Origin: Lathyrus oleraceus
Taxonomy: Eukaryota; Streptophyta; Magnoliopsida; Fabales; Fabaceae
Assembly: GCF_024323335.1 (NCBI RefSeq)
Contig: NC_066583.1
Coordinates: 371,133,952 to 371,197,951, forward strand
Length of the DNA: 64,000 nucleotides
Direction of reading: 5' to 3'
Positions 24,195 through 35,563 of the stretch are shown in pieces. Position 1 is the first letter of the stretch. Every line of letters starts with the position of its first letter. The notes under the pieces were generated by a model. It saw nothing but the letters and a program-made list of their open reading frames with translations. It was not told the DNA's origin and did not search any database. The position numbers were made by a program, and so were the translations under genes.

Positions 24195-25366
24195 TGTTAG
24201 GGACCAATTAGTACTACTTTTTATATCATTTTATTGGTCCCTTTTACCAAGTTTTGATGTTATTACACACTTTTATTCACACTATTTTGTATAAATGCAA
24301 TTAGGTTTAATTTATTTTGTTTTGAATAGTTATTTCACATATTTGTTAGTTTTGTAGAATTTTTGGATGAGAAAGCTTTGGATTGCAGCATCATAATATG
24401 GAAGATTTTGGATGAAGCTTGCAAAGCAAGGAAACTGAGGCAGCTTCAGTTCGCCCCGCGAACTTAATGACAGTGTCAGTTCGCGCCGCGAACCCTGCGA
24501 ATCCAGCAAACTGATTTTTGGGTCAAAAGTGCTGTTTTGAAGGCCAGCTGGTTTTGCCATTTTGGTGTTTGCCTTGGAATAGCTTTTCTGCTTTGGATGA
24601 GAATGACCAATTAGGGAAATGTCAACCCTTTTTGTAAAGAAAAATACATTATTCTAGGGTATTCATTATCATTCACACATTGAGATATTTTGTATGGGAG
24701 AAAACAGAGTTTTCTCTTCTTTAACATTCTGCTTTGTAACAATGGTGATGAGGAGCTAAACTTCCTTTTGTCAAGATTGGAGGTAGTAGCTATTCTCATC
24801 TGTTTATGTATTCACTTTGATTTATATATTTGATAAAGATTGTTGATGTATTGAATACTGTTTTTGCTTTACTTTGAAAACCAGATTTGAGTAGTTGTCG
24901 AGAGAGATTACTTGAGTTTAGACATAAAACAGATTTTCAAGTAGTGAATAAGTTGTAGAGATAGATTTATTCATTACTCTTCTTTGGTATTAAACATTAA
25001 AGATTGCTATATTGATAGTTAGGTGGAGAGATCGTCTAAGGATCAATATAGTGATTATCACGATATCATTTAGACATAAATGACTTTGAGAGGATACTTG
25101 AACATCATCAATAATCTTGAATCTATTTATTTATCATAAGGAATCATAAACATTTGAAATAGTGAACTCCAATCTTGCCAAGCTTTTATATTTGACTAAA
25201 ACCACTTCATAGTTTTTGTTAACATTCACTCACAAAATATTTTTCCAAACAAAACAACCCTGTTACTTTCTAAACTTATAACATTTGAATTATAGAACGG
25301 CGGTAATATCAACCAATCTCTGTGGATACGATACAAAAATATTTGCCGAAGATATACTTTTCAACA
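24195..25366 (+). repeat. 3' LTR of Athila-type element
   Basis: Nearly identical to the 5' LTR but lacks an 18-bp unit, so it has two palindromes (24449-24463 and 24479-24493) instead of three. Confidence 0.92.
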
Positions 25367-25689
25367 CGCACACGCACACAAATTATGAGAGGCCTCAACT
25401 TTTGAAAGTGTCAATATTTATTTCGTTAATATTACTAGACATAAAAATACTATAATAAAAATTCAATAAATAAAAAATATATAATAAAAACTCAATACAT
25501 AAAAAATGAGATTGATCAAAAGTAAAAATAATTATAATTAAATTTATTTTTGATTAATATATAATTATATTTTTTATGTATAACTTTTAATTATTATAAT
25601 TGCACTTTTAAAAAAAAAATTGGTCTATTTTTTAAATTAGAATGGGTCTTCGGGTTGATTGGTCCGACCCTGTTTACATCATTGTTAAC
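25367..25689. other. Microsatellite tail and AT-rich flank
   Basis: The first ~15 bp are the last piece of the CA/CG microsatellite, starting with the right TSD CGCAC. The rest is AT-rich with no recognisable feature. Confidence 0.5.
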
Positions 25690-28600
25690 TGATATTTTTA
25701 AGCGTAAATAATTAGGAGGTTACTTTTTTTACCCTTACATGTGCTCCCCCACCATCGTGAAAAGTCACAATTGCCCTTGACGTCTGGAGATGCATATTCG
25801 GACGCACCTTTTTCACACGCATCTCATATGAAATTGGTGAGATCCCTTATATTACTAAAAGTAAGTTCGGAGATATATCTCTGGATGCATCTTTTTCATA
25901 CATACCTCATATGAAATTGTTGAGATCTCCTATTTTACTAATAGTAAGTCAAAAGATCCATCTCCGTATGTGTAAAAGGGTAATTTTGGAGATGCATCTC
26001 CGGAATATGTCATGTTAATTCAAACCATAAACAACCAAGAACAACGGAAAAATAATGAAACAATAACATAAATTAACTTCAAAATAAATATTACATAGAT
26101 AAAATGTAACGTTAACATAGATTTTACATTACATTTAATTATAAACTGATGGTTCAGAACATCACAACATCTTTAGAATATCTTCGGTCAATCTTGCAAT
26201 CGTTGCATCCAATTCAATCACACTCTTTATTGAGAAACGGTAAAATATACTCCACATAACCTTTAAATCTTCACCCGTCTTCAGCTTAAGCATGGTGAAA
26301 CATATCTTCCCTTCATTATCAATCGAGGGTGAACGATACTCGAGCTCGACAACTCTCTGATTTTATGGTTAACACATGAGAGTATTCATTTTCGATTTTA
26401 TATCGACGAGAAGTATGTCCTCGGAGAATCAAAGTTGAAGTGAGATTTTGCGACATTGAAATAAATAAATACAAGATGGAGGATATGTATTCATTTTAGT
26501 TTGTATAAAGAAAATGGAAAGAGAGACCCTATTTATATAAGTTGTATATTAATAAGGACCTTACAAACTCTATCATATCATCGAGGGGCTTTAAGGAGAT
26601 GCACATCCTTATTATCCCCTATTTCATTTTTTAATGATTAAAAGGTGCCTCCATAGATGCATTTCTGAATATGCTAGATCTTTTTTCCAAAAATAAGTGG
26701 ATTTGTGGAGATACATTCATAAAGTCCCCTATATTATTTTTTATAAGTAAAAGGTGTGTTCAAAGACGCATCTCCGGATCCATCCAACCCATTGTTCACA
26801 CAAAACCAGTGTATTATGCAGTATAAAAATTGTCCAAAAATTACCACCAAATTTTATAATATTATGCGACACATTACATACAAATAAGAGTTACATTATT
26901 AGATTAAAACTAAAATGCATTAAAATATATGTTACTACCTAAATCTATTGGTGATTCCTTCTTTGACCTTTCCTTATTTGTTTCTCTTTTAATGTCGCTC
27001 AACTTGGTGAACTCTTCCATTCTTTCCAGAATGTGATCCAACTAAGTTTCAACATCTTATATTAAATGTGTCGCCCACTCCGGTGATCTTTTTGGTATCG
27101 GACATCCCAATTTCAAATAAACTTGAACAAAATGTTGTTTTTTATAGCCAACCAATACATATGACGCGTTTGGATGAATTTTGAGATGACTTACTCCGAA
27201 GTGGAAAGAATGTTTATGAGAAACCATATCGTGTTAAATAAATACACACCCTATCATAAGCATTTGCTATAAGATTTCCCATTTTCGGGAAGCACGTCCA
27301 TTTTTAAACGGTGTCGGACCACTAAGACAAGGAACAAGAGCATTGATAATTGTATCATAATTTTCTTTGTTCCCATATAGCTTTGTGTATTATTCCCTAT
27401 GCGTCATCATCTCTTGTATAAGATGACGATGAACAAATTTATTGTCGTCCTCTCCTTTACTGAGCAAACCCGAAATAGCTTGAAAACCACAATTGTCATA
27501 ACCTTCAACATTTACAATCCACTCAATGTATTTGTGCATAAAAACAGACATCTCTTCAATGTGTTTTTGGTAACAACAATGAAGGAGATGGTTTACTAAT
27601 GCGAGCATCCTTAAAAATATTTTTTTTTTGGGATTTTTGAGTCGGAGAATCTGGAAAATATGAGTCAACATATTCATAGTATGAAGGAGACCGTCATGTG
27701 GAGTTATCACTTTGTATCTGTTTGACCTTTTTAGGGACACCCTTTGTTTTAACCAATTCCGACGGTTGTTTCAAATCCAGTGTTTCTAGACAATCAATCT
27801 TCCTCATTGGCTCTTTAATGTGAAATTTCATGATGTCATTAGCTTTCATGAATCTCTCTTGGATCACTTCCCACTCGATCATGATAGATATGTTTGATTG
27901 ATCATCCTTCATCGCACCATCATCATCAAAACAATGTCTTTTCCAGTGAGTGAAAACTTCATCCATACATATTGATTTTTCAATATTCATACTATTTGAA
28001 ATTAAACAAGCACATGGAAGACCATACGTCTTCCTAAGTGTACATCCATACTTTGAACTATATGAACATGCTTTATCTTCTCCCTTGGCTTCGTGAAAAA
28101 TAAAATTCAATGTCGCCCGAGATATGTGGCCAACCAATTGTGAATAAATGATGTTGTCTTTGAGTCGGTGTTCTAACACAGTAGCGCTCCAACCAAAAGA
28201 TGTATTTATCTTATTATGTTGGTTTAAGAGCATTTGGTTCACGACGCCCGAATCTCAACAAAAATTACCTTTACTATTTCCCAATCGATTCTTCAGTCTA
28301 ACATGTGCAAATCCAACTCTATTGGTTATTATATTGCTAAAGTGTCGAATCTGATCGGTCCAGGAATAATCAATCTTCTCTTTAACCTGATCCAAAACAT
28401 AGTGCCTTCAACATATTTAAGCAAATATAGATATCTCGCACACACACTCCTAAAATGTATTACAAATTTGGCATATAATTATTTCGTGGAAGAATTTATT
28501 ATACCATTCCATGCATCCATTATATTTTCCACCACCACACCATGTTTGACCATTTTTTCATCTTTAAATTTGATTTGTTTGGTGCCAACCACATGTTTTA

Positions 28601-29650
28601 CTCGACTTCTCACATTTTTGATTATGTGATACTAACAAAGTAATGCAGACGATGTGTGAAACACCGTTGCAACCAAATTCACCAATGTAGTGTTGCATTC
28701 GGTGATTATTACCTATGACACATTTTCTTAGTCCTTCAGCATAGTCTTCCATATTTTCAAAGCCCATGAAACATTTTCCTCTTTTTTGGATTCAAAAAAT
28801 GCAAAATCAATTGAAAAAGTAATTCCCGTAGAAGTAACACCAATAATTTTCAAGAGTAGAAGTATATACTTGTTTGTTTTGTATGTTGAACCAATTATGA
28901 GCATGGTGGTAAAAGTGTTAAACAAATTGATGGAATCAGGATGACTCCAAAATATATCTCGGACAATGACTTTATCCTCACAAAAGTTTCAATATAGTCA
29001 TCATCTTCCAAAAGTTTCAGCAATTGTTGCATCTCATATTTTGGTGCTCTTACCATCTTGTTGTTTCGAACACACACGTTCATTATTTGCTCGATATTTG
29101 AAACATTTATAGGTATTTTCCATTTCAAAGATGTGAATATGTTTTTCGGTGCCATCACGTTTAATGTCATGTCCTAAACAAGTTCACTCTCCTCCGGAAC
29201 AAGGCGACACACAATGGAATGACCGACTAACTTGTCAGTCAAGGCATGATTATGTATATGAGAAATCACATTAAATTTACATGTTTCATCCGTCATATGT
29301 TATCCGCTCAATTTAAAAGGACACTCAGATTTTTTGGATCCAATGTCATCTCATTTCAACTTCCTAATTTGTGGTTGGTACATGCCACTTCTTTCGTATT
29401 CAATTTTCCGCTTGATATTTTTCTATATCCATCTTCAGAAATATCATTGAGTTGTTAATTAAATCAACTCAATGAATAAAAACACCATTAATGATACATG
29501 GAGTATCTTAGAGATGCATCTCTGGATACCTCTATTTTATTGACAAGGATATATATCTATCTGAATACACCTCCTATCTACGTAACCATTAATAATATAT
29601 AGAGACACATCTTCACACTCTATTTTGTTCAATATTGATCCTATTTTATT
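25690..29650 (-). mobile_element. Decayed Mutator-like element (MULE) with OTU domain
   Basis: A broken transposase (separate entry) is flanked on both sides by repeated GGAGATGCATCTCC-type words: 25786, 25868, 25988-26001 (perfect), 26598, 26652 and 26760 on the left, and 29510-29523 and about 29600 on the right. These look like the subterminal repeats of the element. Outer ends are approximate, because I could not match long terminal inverted repeats or a 9-bp TSD by eye. Confidence 0.7.
26940..29170 (-). pseudogene. MULE transposase with SWIM finger and OTU-like domain, broken
   Basis: Read right to left. 28895-29170 is the N-terminal part (QLLKLLEDDDYIETFV). 28728-28925 is the start of the DDE core (MLIIGSTYKTNKY; a Gly stands where MULEs normally have the first catalytic Asp). 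28564-28767 is a short further piece. 27694-28242 carries the SWIM zinc finger (CTLRKTYGLPCACL, then H in FTHWKR). 27390-27740 resembles an OTU cysteine-protease-like domain (NVEGYDNCGFQAISGLL, with the D-x-x-C box). Weak similarity continues to about 26940. The pieces lie in different frames with stops between, so no functional protein is made. OTU-bearing MULEs are a known plant class. Confidence 0.8.
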
Positions 29651-30095
29651 CAATATAGGGTTTATAGGATGAATATTTTGTTCAATATCATGAAACTCAC
29701 CTCCATTTCATAATTATAATACACATCTTAAGTAGGAGAGATACATAGAAATTAATATATAAAATAATAATGATTTTATAATGAATGATGTTTTTCAATT
29801 TTAAATATACTATTAATTATTTTTTAACTAATATTATTTAATAAAGAATATTTTGGTAAATTTTTTTATTTATATATATTTTTTACTAAGTGTCAAATGA
29901 TCAAAACAAATATCCAAATATAATGTGATGATCCAATAAGGAAAGTACACATAACACACATAAATTAAAGGTAAAGAGTGACACGTTAACACTTCATGCA
30001 TCTAATAAAACGTGTCATCTTTTCTGTTATATCCTTTCGGTTCATGCACATCTTTATTTTGTTTTTCACTTTAGGGTTCACTCAGATTCACCTAA
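29651..30095. other. Intergenic region and distal promoter of NHX gene
   Basis: AT-rich. Nothing is recognisable apart from the probable core promoter at its right end. Confidence 0.4.
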
Positions 30096-30103
30096 TATAA
30101 AAA
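30096..30103 (+). promoter_or_regulatory. Putative TATA box of NHX gene
   Basis: TATAAAAA, 94 bp upstream of the start codon, followed by a pyrimidine/AG-rich leader. The position is right for a plant core promoter; no transcript evidence is available. Confidence 0.5.
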
Positions 30104-30196
30104 CTTAACCTGATTGTCTGACATCAACTTTTGCCGTACAAAAGGTTGTTTGAGTGAGTGAGAGAATCATTGTTCAAGAACTGAAGAAAAATAATA

Positions 30197-33100
30197 ATGG
30201 CCATGATCATGAGCATGATGAGGGTTGCATTTGATATCCCATCTGATATGGAAAAAAATATGGCTCATGATCATGCACAGGTTGTTCCTATAACACTCTT
30301 TGTCGCTGTTCTTTGCCTCTGTTTACTCATTGGTCACTTGCTTGAAGAAAGTCGATGGGTTAATGAATCTATTGTTGCCATTTTTGTTGTAAGATCCATA
30401 CTCGTTATGAAATCTATAATTTCTATTTCTGTTAATATTGCTGTCTCATCATAATTCTTGTTGTCTGTTTTATTGCACATAAGCCATTTGTTGTTAATCA
30501 TGAACCGTTGAAAATTTAGTTGATTTCACTGATAAATCTGTCATGAACATATACAAATCGACACTGATAATAATTTTAGAAAAAATAAGTAAATTGAACG
30601 TAATTATATTCTGATACATGTCAGACACCAGACACTTCTTTGTTCAGAGGTCTCGGTGCTAATAATATACTCTATGCCTCTAACATATTCACTTTGGTAG
30701 GGGTGCATTGCTGGAGTGGTTATATTGTTAATAACTCAGGGAAAAAGTTCTCGAATCCTTACATTTAATGAAGAAGTATTCTTCATATATCTCCTTCCTC
30801 CTATAATATTCAATGCAGGGTAAAACTTTCTCTCTTGTTTCAGACTTGAAGCATCTCTAGACATTCCAAAATTTGATGTTTTTGAGTTATCTTTTCTGAC
30901 AGATTTCAGGTGAAGAAGAAACAGTTCTTCCACAACTTTTTGACCATCATGCTGTTTGGAGTGGTCGGTGTTTTCATTTCAACATCTATTATTACTGGTG
31001 GTAATGACTGGTCTTTTAGTTTTTCTCTTTAGTGAAGTGTGTAACTTTATTATTTCGATTTCGATAATTTTCATGGATTCACCTTACATTTGGTTCACCT
31101 AGGCAGCTGGTGGCTGTTTCCCAAGTTGGGCTTCCCTTCCCTTACAGCGCTAGATTATCTCGGTAAGATTAACTGCATCATCTCAATATTATGCAAAAAC
31201 ACATACAATATTTTTAATTGGTTGGTACATTTCAAGTGTAACATTATTGTAAATTGGACAGTAGCATTTAAATACAAACCCTAATCTTAAATGCTAAGCT
31301 TGAGTAACTGAAAGATACTGCACTGCAGTCAGTCTGTAGTTGGACACGTAGGAACAATAATTTCGTGATTAAATCTCGTCTGTTCTTTGTTTGTGTTTTT
31401 CTTATCTATTTTCTTTTGAATCGGAGTTGTTGTTCTAAAAATAATGATCGATAATCTATATATACGTATTTGGTTAACAATTTGCTTATCTTAATTTGAT
31501 TCAGCTTTAGGAGTAATTTTCTCCTCAACCGACACAGTATGTACGCTACAGGTTGGTTAGATTTGTGAATAGCTTTATCCATTTAATTATATATCCACAT
31601 GATCTTAGTTTAAATACTGCATTTGGAGGCTCTTGTAGGTTCTTAATCAAGAAGCTACTCCTTTACTATACAGCTTAGTCTTTGGGGAAGGAGTGGTAAA
31701 CGATGCAACATCAGTTGTACTCTTCAATGCAGTCCAAAAGCTTGATGTTTCAAGACTTGACGGCAAGGCATTCCGTGTTATCGGTGATTTCTTGTATCTA
31801 TTCGCAGCAAGCACTGCGCTTGGAGTCATAGTGAGTATTGTTAATGAGCATTGTAGGCAACAAATGACCAAGATATGTTTTTTCAAGTGTTATTAGCTGA
31901 ATTCACGGCTTCCTATAAATTCTTTAGTTAGTCGATCGCATTACGCTCGTAGTTTTTTCTCGGGAATTCCTGTTTACTTCGATGAATTTTTGTTTATGCA
32001 GGCTGGACTTGTCACAGCATATATCTTGAAAGCGTTAACCTTTGGAAAGTATGTACATTTTTATCTATAAGTTCTGTAAAACTAGTATTTAAAGATTGAT
32101 CTGAAATGTAAACATCAAAGCTCAACAATCCCATTTCATATTCTTGAGTTATGAAGGTGAAAATTTGAGGACAAGTTAACAAATTTTCCCCTGCATATGC
32201 ATGCAGACATTCAAGTGTTCGTGAAATTTCAATGATGATGTTAATGGCATATTTATCCTACATGTTGGCAGAGGTATTGGATGCTCACTTATTTTGTCTT
32301 TTATTGATTTCGCACCAGTTACAAGCCTAAAGAACTAAGGCCCAGTTTGAATAAACAACTTAGTTAAGCACTTAAAATATAAGTGCTTATTAAATACTAG
32401 TAAGCTCTTATGTATATAGCTATTTCTACAACAAAAGATAAAATAAAGTTAAACTATTTCAATTTACCTATAAGTTGTTTCATAAGTTCCATGGTCTATT
32501 TTGATTGACTTATTTTGAGCTTATCTACTGACATAGATTTTGTGAGACTGTTTCGGAAAATTTATGAAAACAATTTAACTTTATTTTATCTTTTGCTGTA
32601 GAAATACCTTATGTAAGCTTTTACATAAGTGCTTATCAAGATAACTGCTTTTGCTATAAGCTGCAAATGAGCTATTTATCGAATTTTTATACCAGTATTT
32701 ATAATGACAGAAAAAATCAAATAAGTTTGTCAAAACAGACAGTCATATAACTTAGAGATTTTTGCTTTTTATTAAGTTTAGATACTTTTTTTTTCACCAT
32801 CCATCTAAACTGAAAATTCTTATACAGCTACTTCAACTAAGTGGAATCCTTACTGTTTTCTTTTGTGGAATATCAATGTCACACTATGCATGGCATAATG
32901 TGACTGAAATTTCAAGAACCACAACCAGGTATTTGGTTAGTCCATGGTAAAGTTTAGTAACTTAGAGATTTCTGATTTTGGTTTCTCTTCTCCAGGCATG
33001 TGTTTGCAACAATGTCGTTTATTGCAGAAACTTTCATATTTCTTTATGTGGGTATGGATGCCCTTGACATTGAAAAGTGGAGGATGACCCACTTAAGGTA

Positions 33101-34354
33101 CTATACTTCTCTACGACTCTATACAATTAAGTGTATCTTTGGTTCTACGATGACTAAAACTGATTTTGACTAAAATTAATTTGTAAAATTGACCTTGTGT
33201 TTCTAATATCATCTTCAAAATAACTTGGGAGATTCATTGCAACATAAATATTTACTTGTCAACTTCATTGCAGATTTGGAAATTTGTTGGGAATTTACAG
33301 TTGCTTAATCTTCTTAATATTGCTCGGGAGGGCTGCATTTATATTCCCCCTCTCCGCACTTGTCAATTATATGAATAGGCGCGTCGAAGAAACACCGGGT
33401 ATCACATTACAACACCAGGTTACTCTTCCTGCTTTATATGATAGTCTTGTAGTGTAACAGTTATCTGAGAAAATTAGATCGGTTTCTTATGTTTTGTGAA
33501 TGATACAGATAATCATTTGGTGGGCTGGACTAATGAGGGGAGCAGTCTCCATCGCTTTGGCTTTCAAACAGGTATGTTCATGACGTTTTCATTTCTAGAC
33601 ATTGTCGTTAGAATGAAGTTTATACCAGTGTAGCATAACGAGCCATTGAATTTTCAATTTTTTTTGTTTATGCAGTTCACGTTCTCTGGGGTTACTTCAG
33701 ACCCGGTTAAAGCGACAATGATTACCAACACCATTATTGTTGTACTTTTCACTACACTGGTGAGTTGTTATTCTCCTTCGATAGATTTGATAGAGGATGG
33801 TTGTCTAGATTATATTTTATAAACCGGACTAGAAATCGGTCCGTTATGCCCTCATTTTTAAAATAATGATCTAACGTGTGACATCAGTTTTTTTTCCTAT
33901 ATGCTCTTAATCTTAGTAGCAACAGATAAAAACTTAGAAATGCTCATGATGGAGCTATAAGAGATTAACTTTCCAGAGTTTATCATCAAGCAAATTATCT
34001 TTCATTTGATTATTCTCAGAATGTTTCAATATAACCGAAATGATGGCATTGCAGGTGTTTGGTTGTCTCACAAAACCACTTATTAGATATCTTCTTCCCC
34101 ACCATGTAAGAAGGATAAACACCAGACATGAAGAATCATCGGAGCCGGGGTCACCAGTTGGGGACTTGAATCTACCTTTGCTATCCTTCCATGAGTCAAC
34201 AGAAACCAACATTAGCCGCGCAAAGGAAAGCCTATCCATGTTAATAGGAAGTCCTGTGTACACCATACATTACTATTGGAGGAAGTTTGATGATGCGTAC
34301 ATGAGACCTATATTTGGAGGACCTTGCTCTAACCCTGACACTTTAGAGTGCTAG
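30197..34354 (+). CDS. NHX: Vacuolar-type Na+(K+)/H+ antiporter, NHX family class I
   Basis: Fourteen exons: 30197-30388, 30701-30819, 30903-31000, 31103-31162, 31505-31551, 31639-31830, 32002-32048, 32207-32273, 32828-32928, 32996-33097, 33274-33418, 33509-33571, 33676-33759, 34055-34354. All introns are GT-AG, and the exons sum to 1617 nt, giving 538 aa, the usual class I length. The product exchanges luminal protons for cytosolic K+ or Na+ at the tonoplast, supporting pH and K+ homeostasis and salt tolerance. Seen in the sequence: a multi-pass hydrophobic body, the amiloride-binding box FFIYLLPPI (91-99), the catalytic-type STDTVCTLQ with D166, GEGVVNDATS with N193-D194, WWAGLMRGA with R400, and a hydrophilic tail from residue 440 with YWRKFDDAYMRPIFGG. 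The tail and the FSSTDT variant suggest the NHX3/NHX4 subgroup. The start has five Met within 22 residues; the first is used here, but a later start (M18 or M22) is possible. Confidence 0.93.
32337..32690. mobile_element. Fold-back MITE in NHX intron 8
   Basis: Long inverted repeat inside the intron 32274-32827. The segment at 32426-32453 is the near-perfect reverse complement of 32574-32601 (one mismatch by eye), with further complementary TAAGTGCTTAT words outside. The weak ends (GGCCCAGTTTGAATAAAC on the left) resemble a MITE common near legume genes. It lies within the intron and does not touch the splice sites. Confidence 0.65.
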
Positions 34355-35046
34355 CAAAGCAATTCAACAAATCATATTGGATATCTAAGAGATGCACTTG
34401 AAAGTTGGAAAACAAATGATGAGCTTCTTTAGTCCACTTTTGAAGATTAAGTGGCTTCAACGTGCATTCAGGACGACTATCACATAAAAGCGTGAACTTG
34501 AAGCTCTAAGGTAGTAGTTAGTTTCTTAAGACTGATCAATCCTGAGGCATGTTAGAAACATCGCACTTTTTGAGTTAATGCCTTCTTTGGAAAAAAAATT
34601 GGTTGATAAAAACACTAGTTCTTTCCGGTTAATTTCACGAGCAAGTGAGATGGTTTGTTGCATAATGTCTTACAAGTCGATTTTGTGAACGTTTTTTATT
34701 TTAAGTTTAAATTATAAGAATATAGATTCCAGATTAAGGTGTAAAGCAAGTGATATATATGACTTGAAATTCTTGTCACTGAGTGAAACATATTCTGTTT
34801 CATGATTTTTTAGTACATCAAATAACTATGTAAAGATTAACAGATAGGAAACAGATACATCATACATCTTGCATACATACATGGAAAAGGTACTCAAATT
34901 GAAAACTAACTAATTTATTTGAAGGGTGCTTAATTAACCATTTCTAAGACAAGTGATTCTCAATAATTGCTTCAAGTCTCTGCAAAATAATGAACAATCA
35001 CAAAACACTGATACCAAGATTAATAATAAAACTTGTCTATTCAAGG
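34355..35046. other. 3' UTR of NHX and convergent intergenic spacer
   Basis: The two genes converge here. AT-rich, with no additional gene seen. Polyadenylation sites cannot be fixed from sequence alone. Confidence 0.4.
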
Positions 35047-35367
35047 TTAATTACCTCTACATCCAGGTGGTGTTTTTAGACCACACTTTTTTGGCAAGGC
35101 CAACGCTTTTGTAGGGTTGATTCCAAGTGCAGGTAGAAGAGACTTGTATGTGCAAAGGCAAGACAAATTACACTTTTTAATCACTGCACAACATTTTGCA
35201 CTTGGTTTTGGAGGGTTTTTCCCAGTAATTGCTGCATTGCATAAGTTTAGCTTTCTTGTGTCAATGTTACATATTACAATACCTTTGGCACCACCAAACA
35301 ATGTAATGAGCAATGCAACAAAAACTAACCAATTCATAATCAAAACCTTGGCATTAGTCTTTGTCAT
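35047..35367 (-). CDS. Small secreted lipid-transfer protein, DIR1-like
   Basis: Single exon, 106 aa. Residues ~11-28 form a hydrophobic signal peptide (MNWLVFVALLITLFGG) with likely cleavage before IVICN. The mature part has the eight-cysteine scaffold of nonspecific lipid-transfer proteins, C...C...CC...CxC...C...C. The order is VIC, LNLC, KCC, LSCLC, KKC and PPGC, with GKNPPKP before the CC pair as in DIR1 relatives. These proteins fold into a four-helix cage that binds lipids in the apoplast; DIR1 relatives act in systemic defence signalling. A ninth cysteine (IKKCNLSC) sits four residues before Cys5 and is not part of the scaffold. A second Met at residue 11 would also give a signal peptide. 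Family call firm; DIR1 function not proven. Confidence 0.88.
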   Translation of the reverse strand: MTKTNAKVLIMNWLVFVALLITLFGGAKGIVICNIDTRKLNLCNAAITGKNPPKPSAKCCAVIKKCNLSCLCTYKSLLPALGINPTKALALPKKCGLKTPPGCRGN

Positions 35368-35433
35368 ACTCTCCTAAACTAGGTTATGAACAAACAAGGT
35401 ATAATGTTATGAACAAACAAGGTATAATGTTAA

Positions 35434-35443
35434 TTTATATATA
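35434..35443 (-). promoter_or_regulatory. Putative TATA box of lipid-transfer protein gene
   Basis: On the minus strand this reads TATATATAAA, 67 bp upstream of the start codon. Between them lies a 23-bp direct repeat (35384-35406 and 35407-35429). Confidence 0.6.
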
Positions 35444-35476
35444 GTGAAGTTTTAGACTCTAGGGTGTTATTGCTAC

Positions 35477-35563
35477 TTGCAATATTATTTTACATGGCTT
35501 CACATGGTTTTAGGTGTGTAAGTTGCAATATTATTTTACTTAGCTTCACTTGGTTTTAGGTGT
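35477..35563. repeat. 46-bp tandem duplication upstream of the LTP gene
   Basis: Two copies of ~41 bp (35477-35517 and 35523-35563) differing at a few positions, each with TTGCAATATTATTTTAC and GGTTTTAGGTG. They lie about 110 bp upstream of the LTP start. Confidence 0.85.

Larger units (their letters stand above)
18102..25366 (+). mobile_element. Athila-type Ty3/gypsy element lacking most of pol
   Basis: A 7265-bp element bounded by TSD CGCAC (18097-18101 and 25367-25371). LTRs are 1190 and 1172 bp. The primer site matches Asp tRNA, as is usual in Athila. The gag/protease ORF is long, but most of RT, RNase H and integrase are missing. The LTRs differ by one 18-bp indel and only a few substitutions, so it moved recently, presumably using enzymes from a relative (inference). 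Confidence 0.9.
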
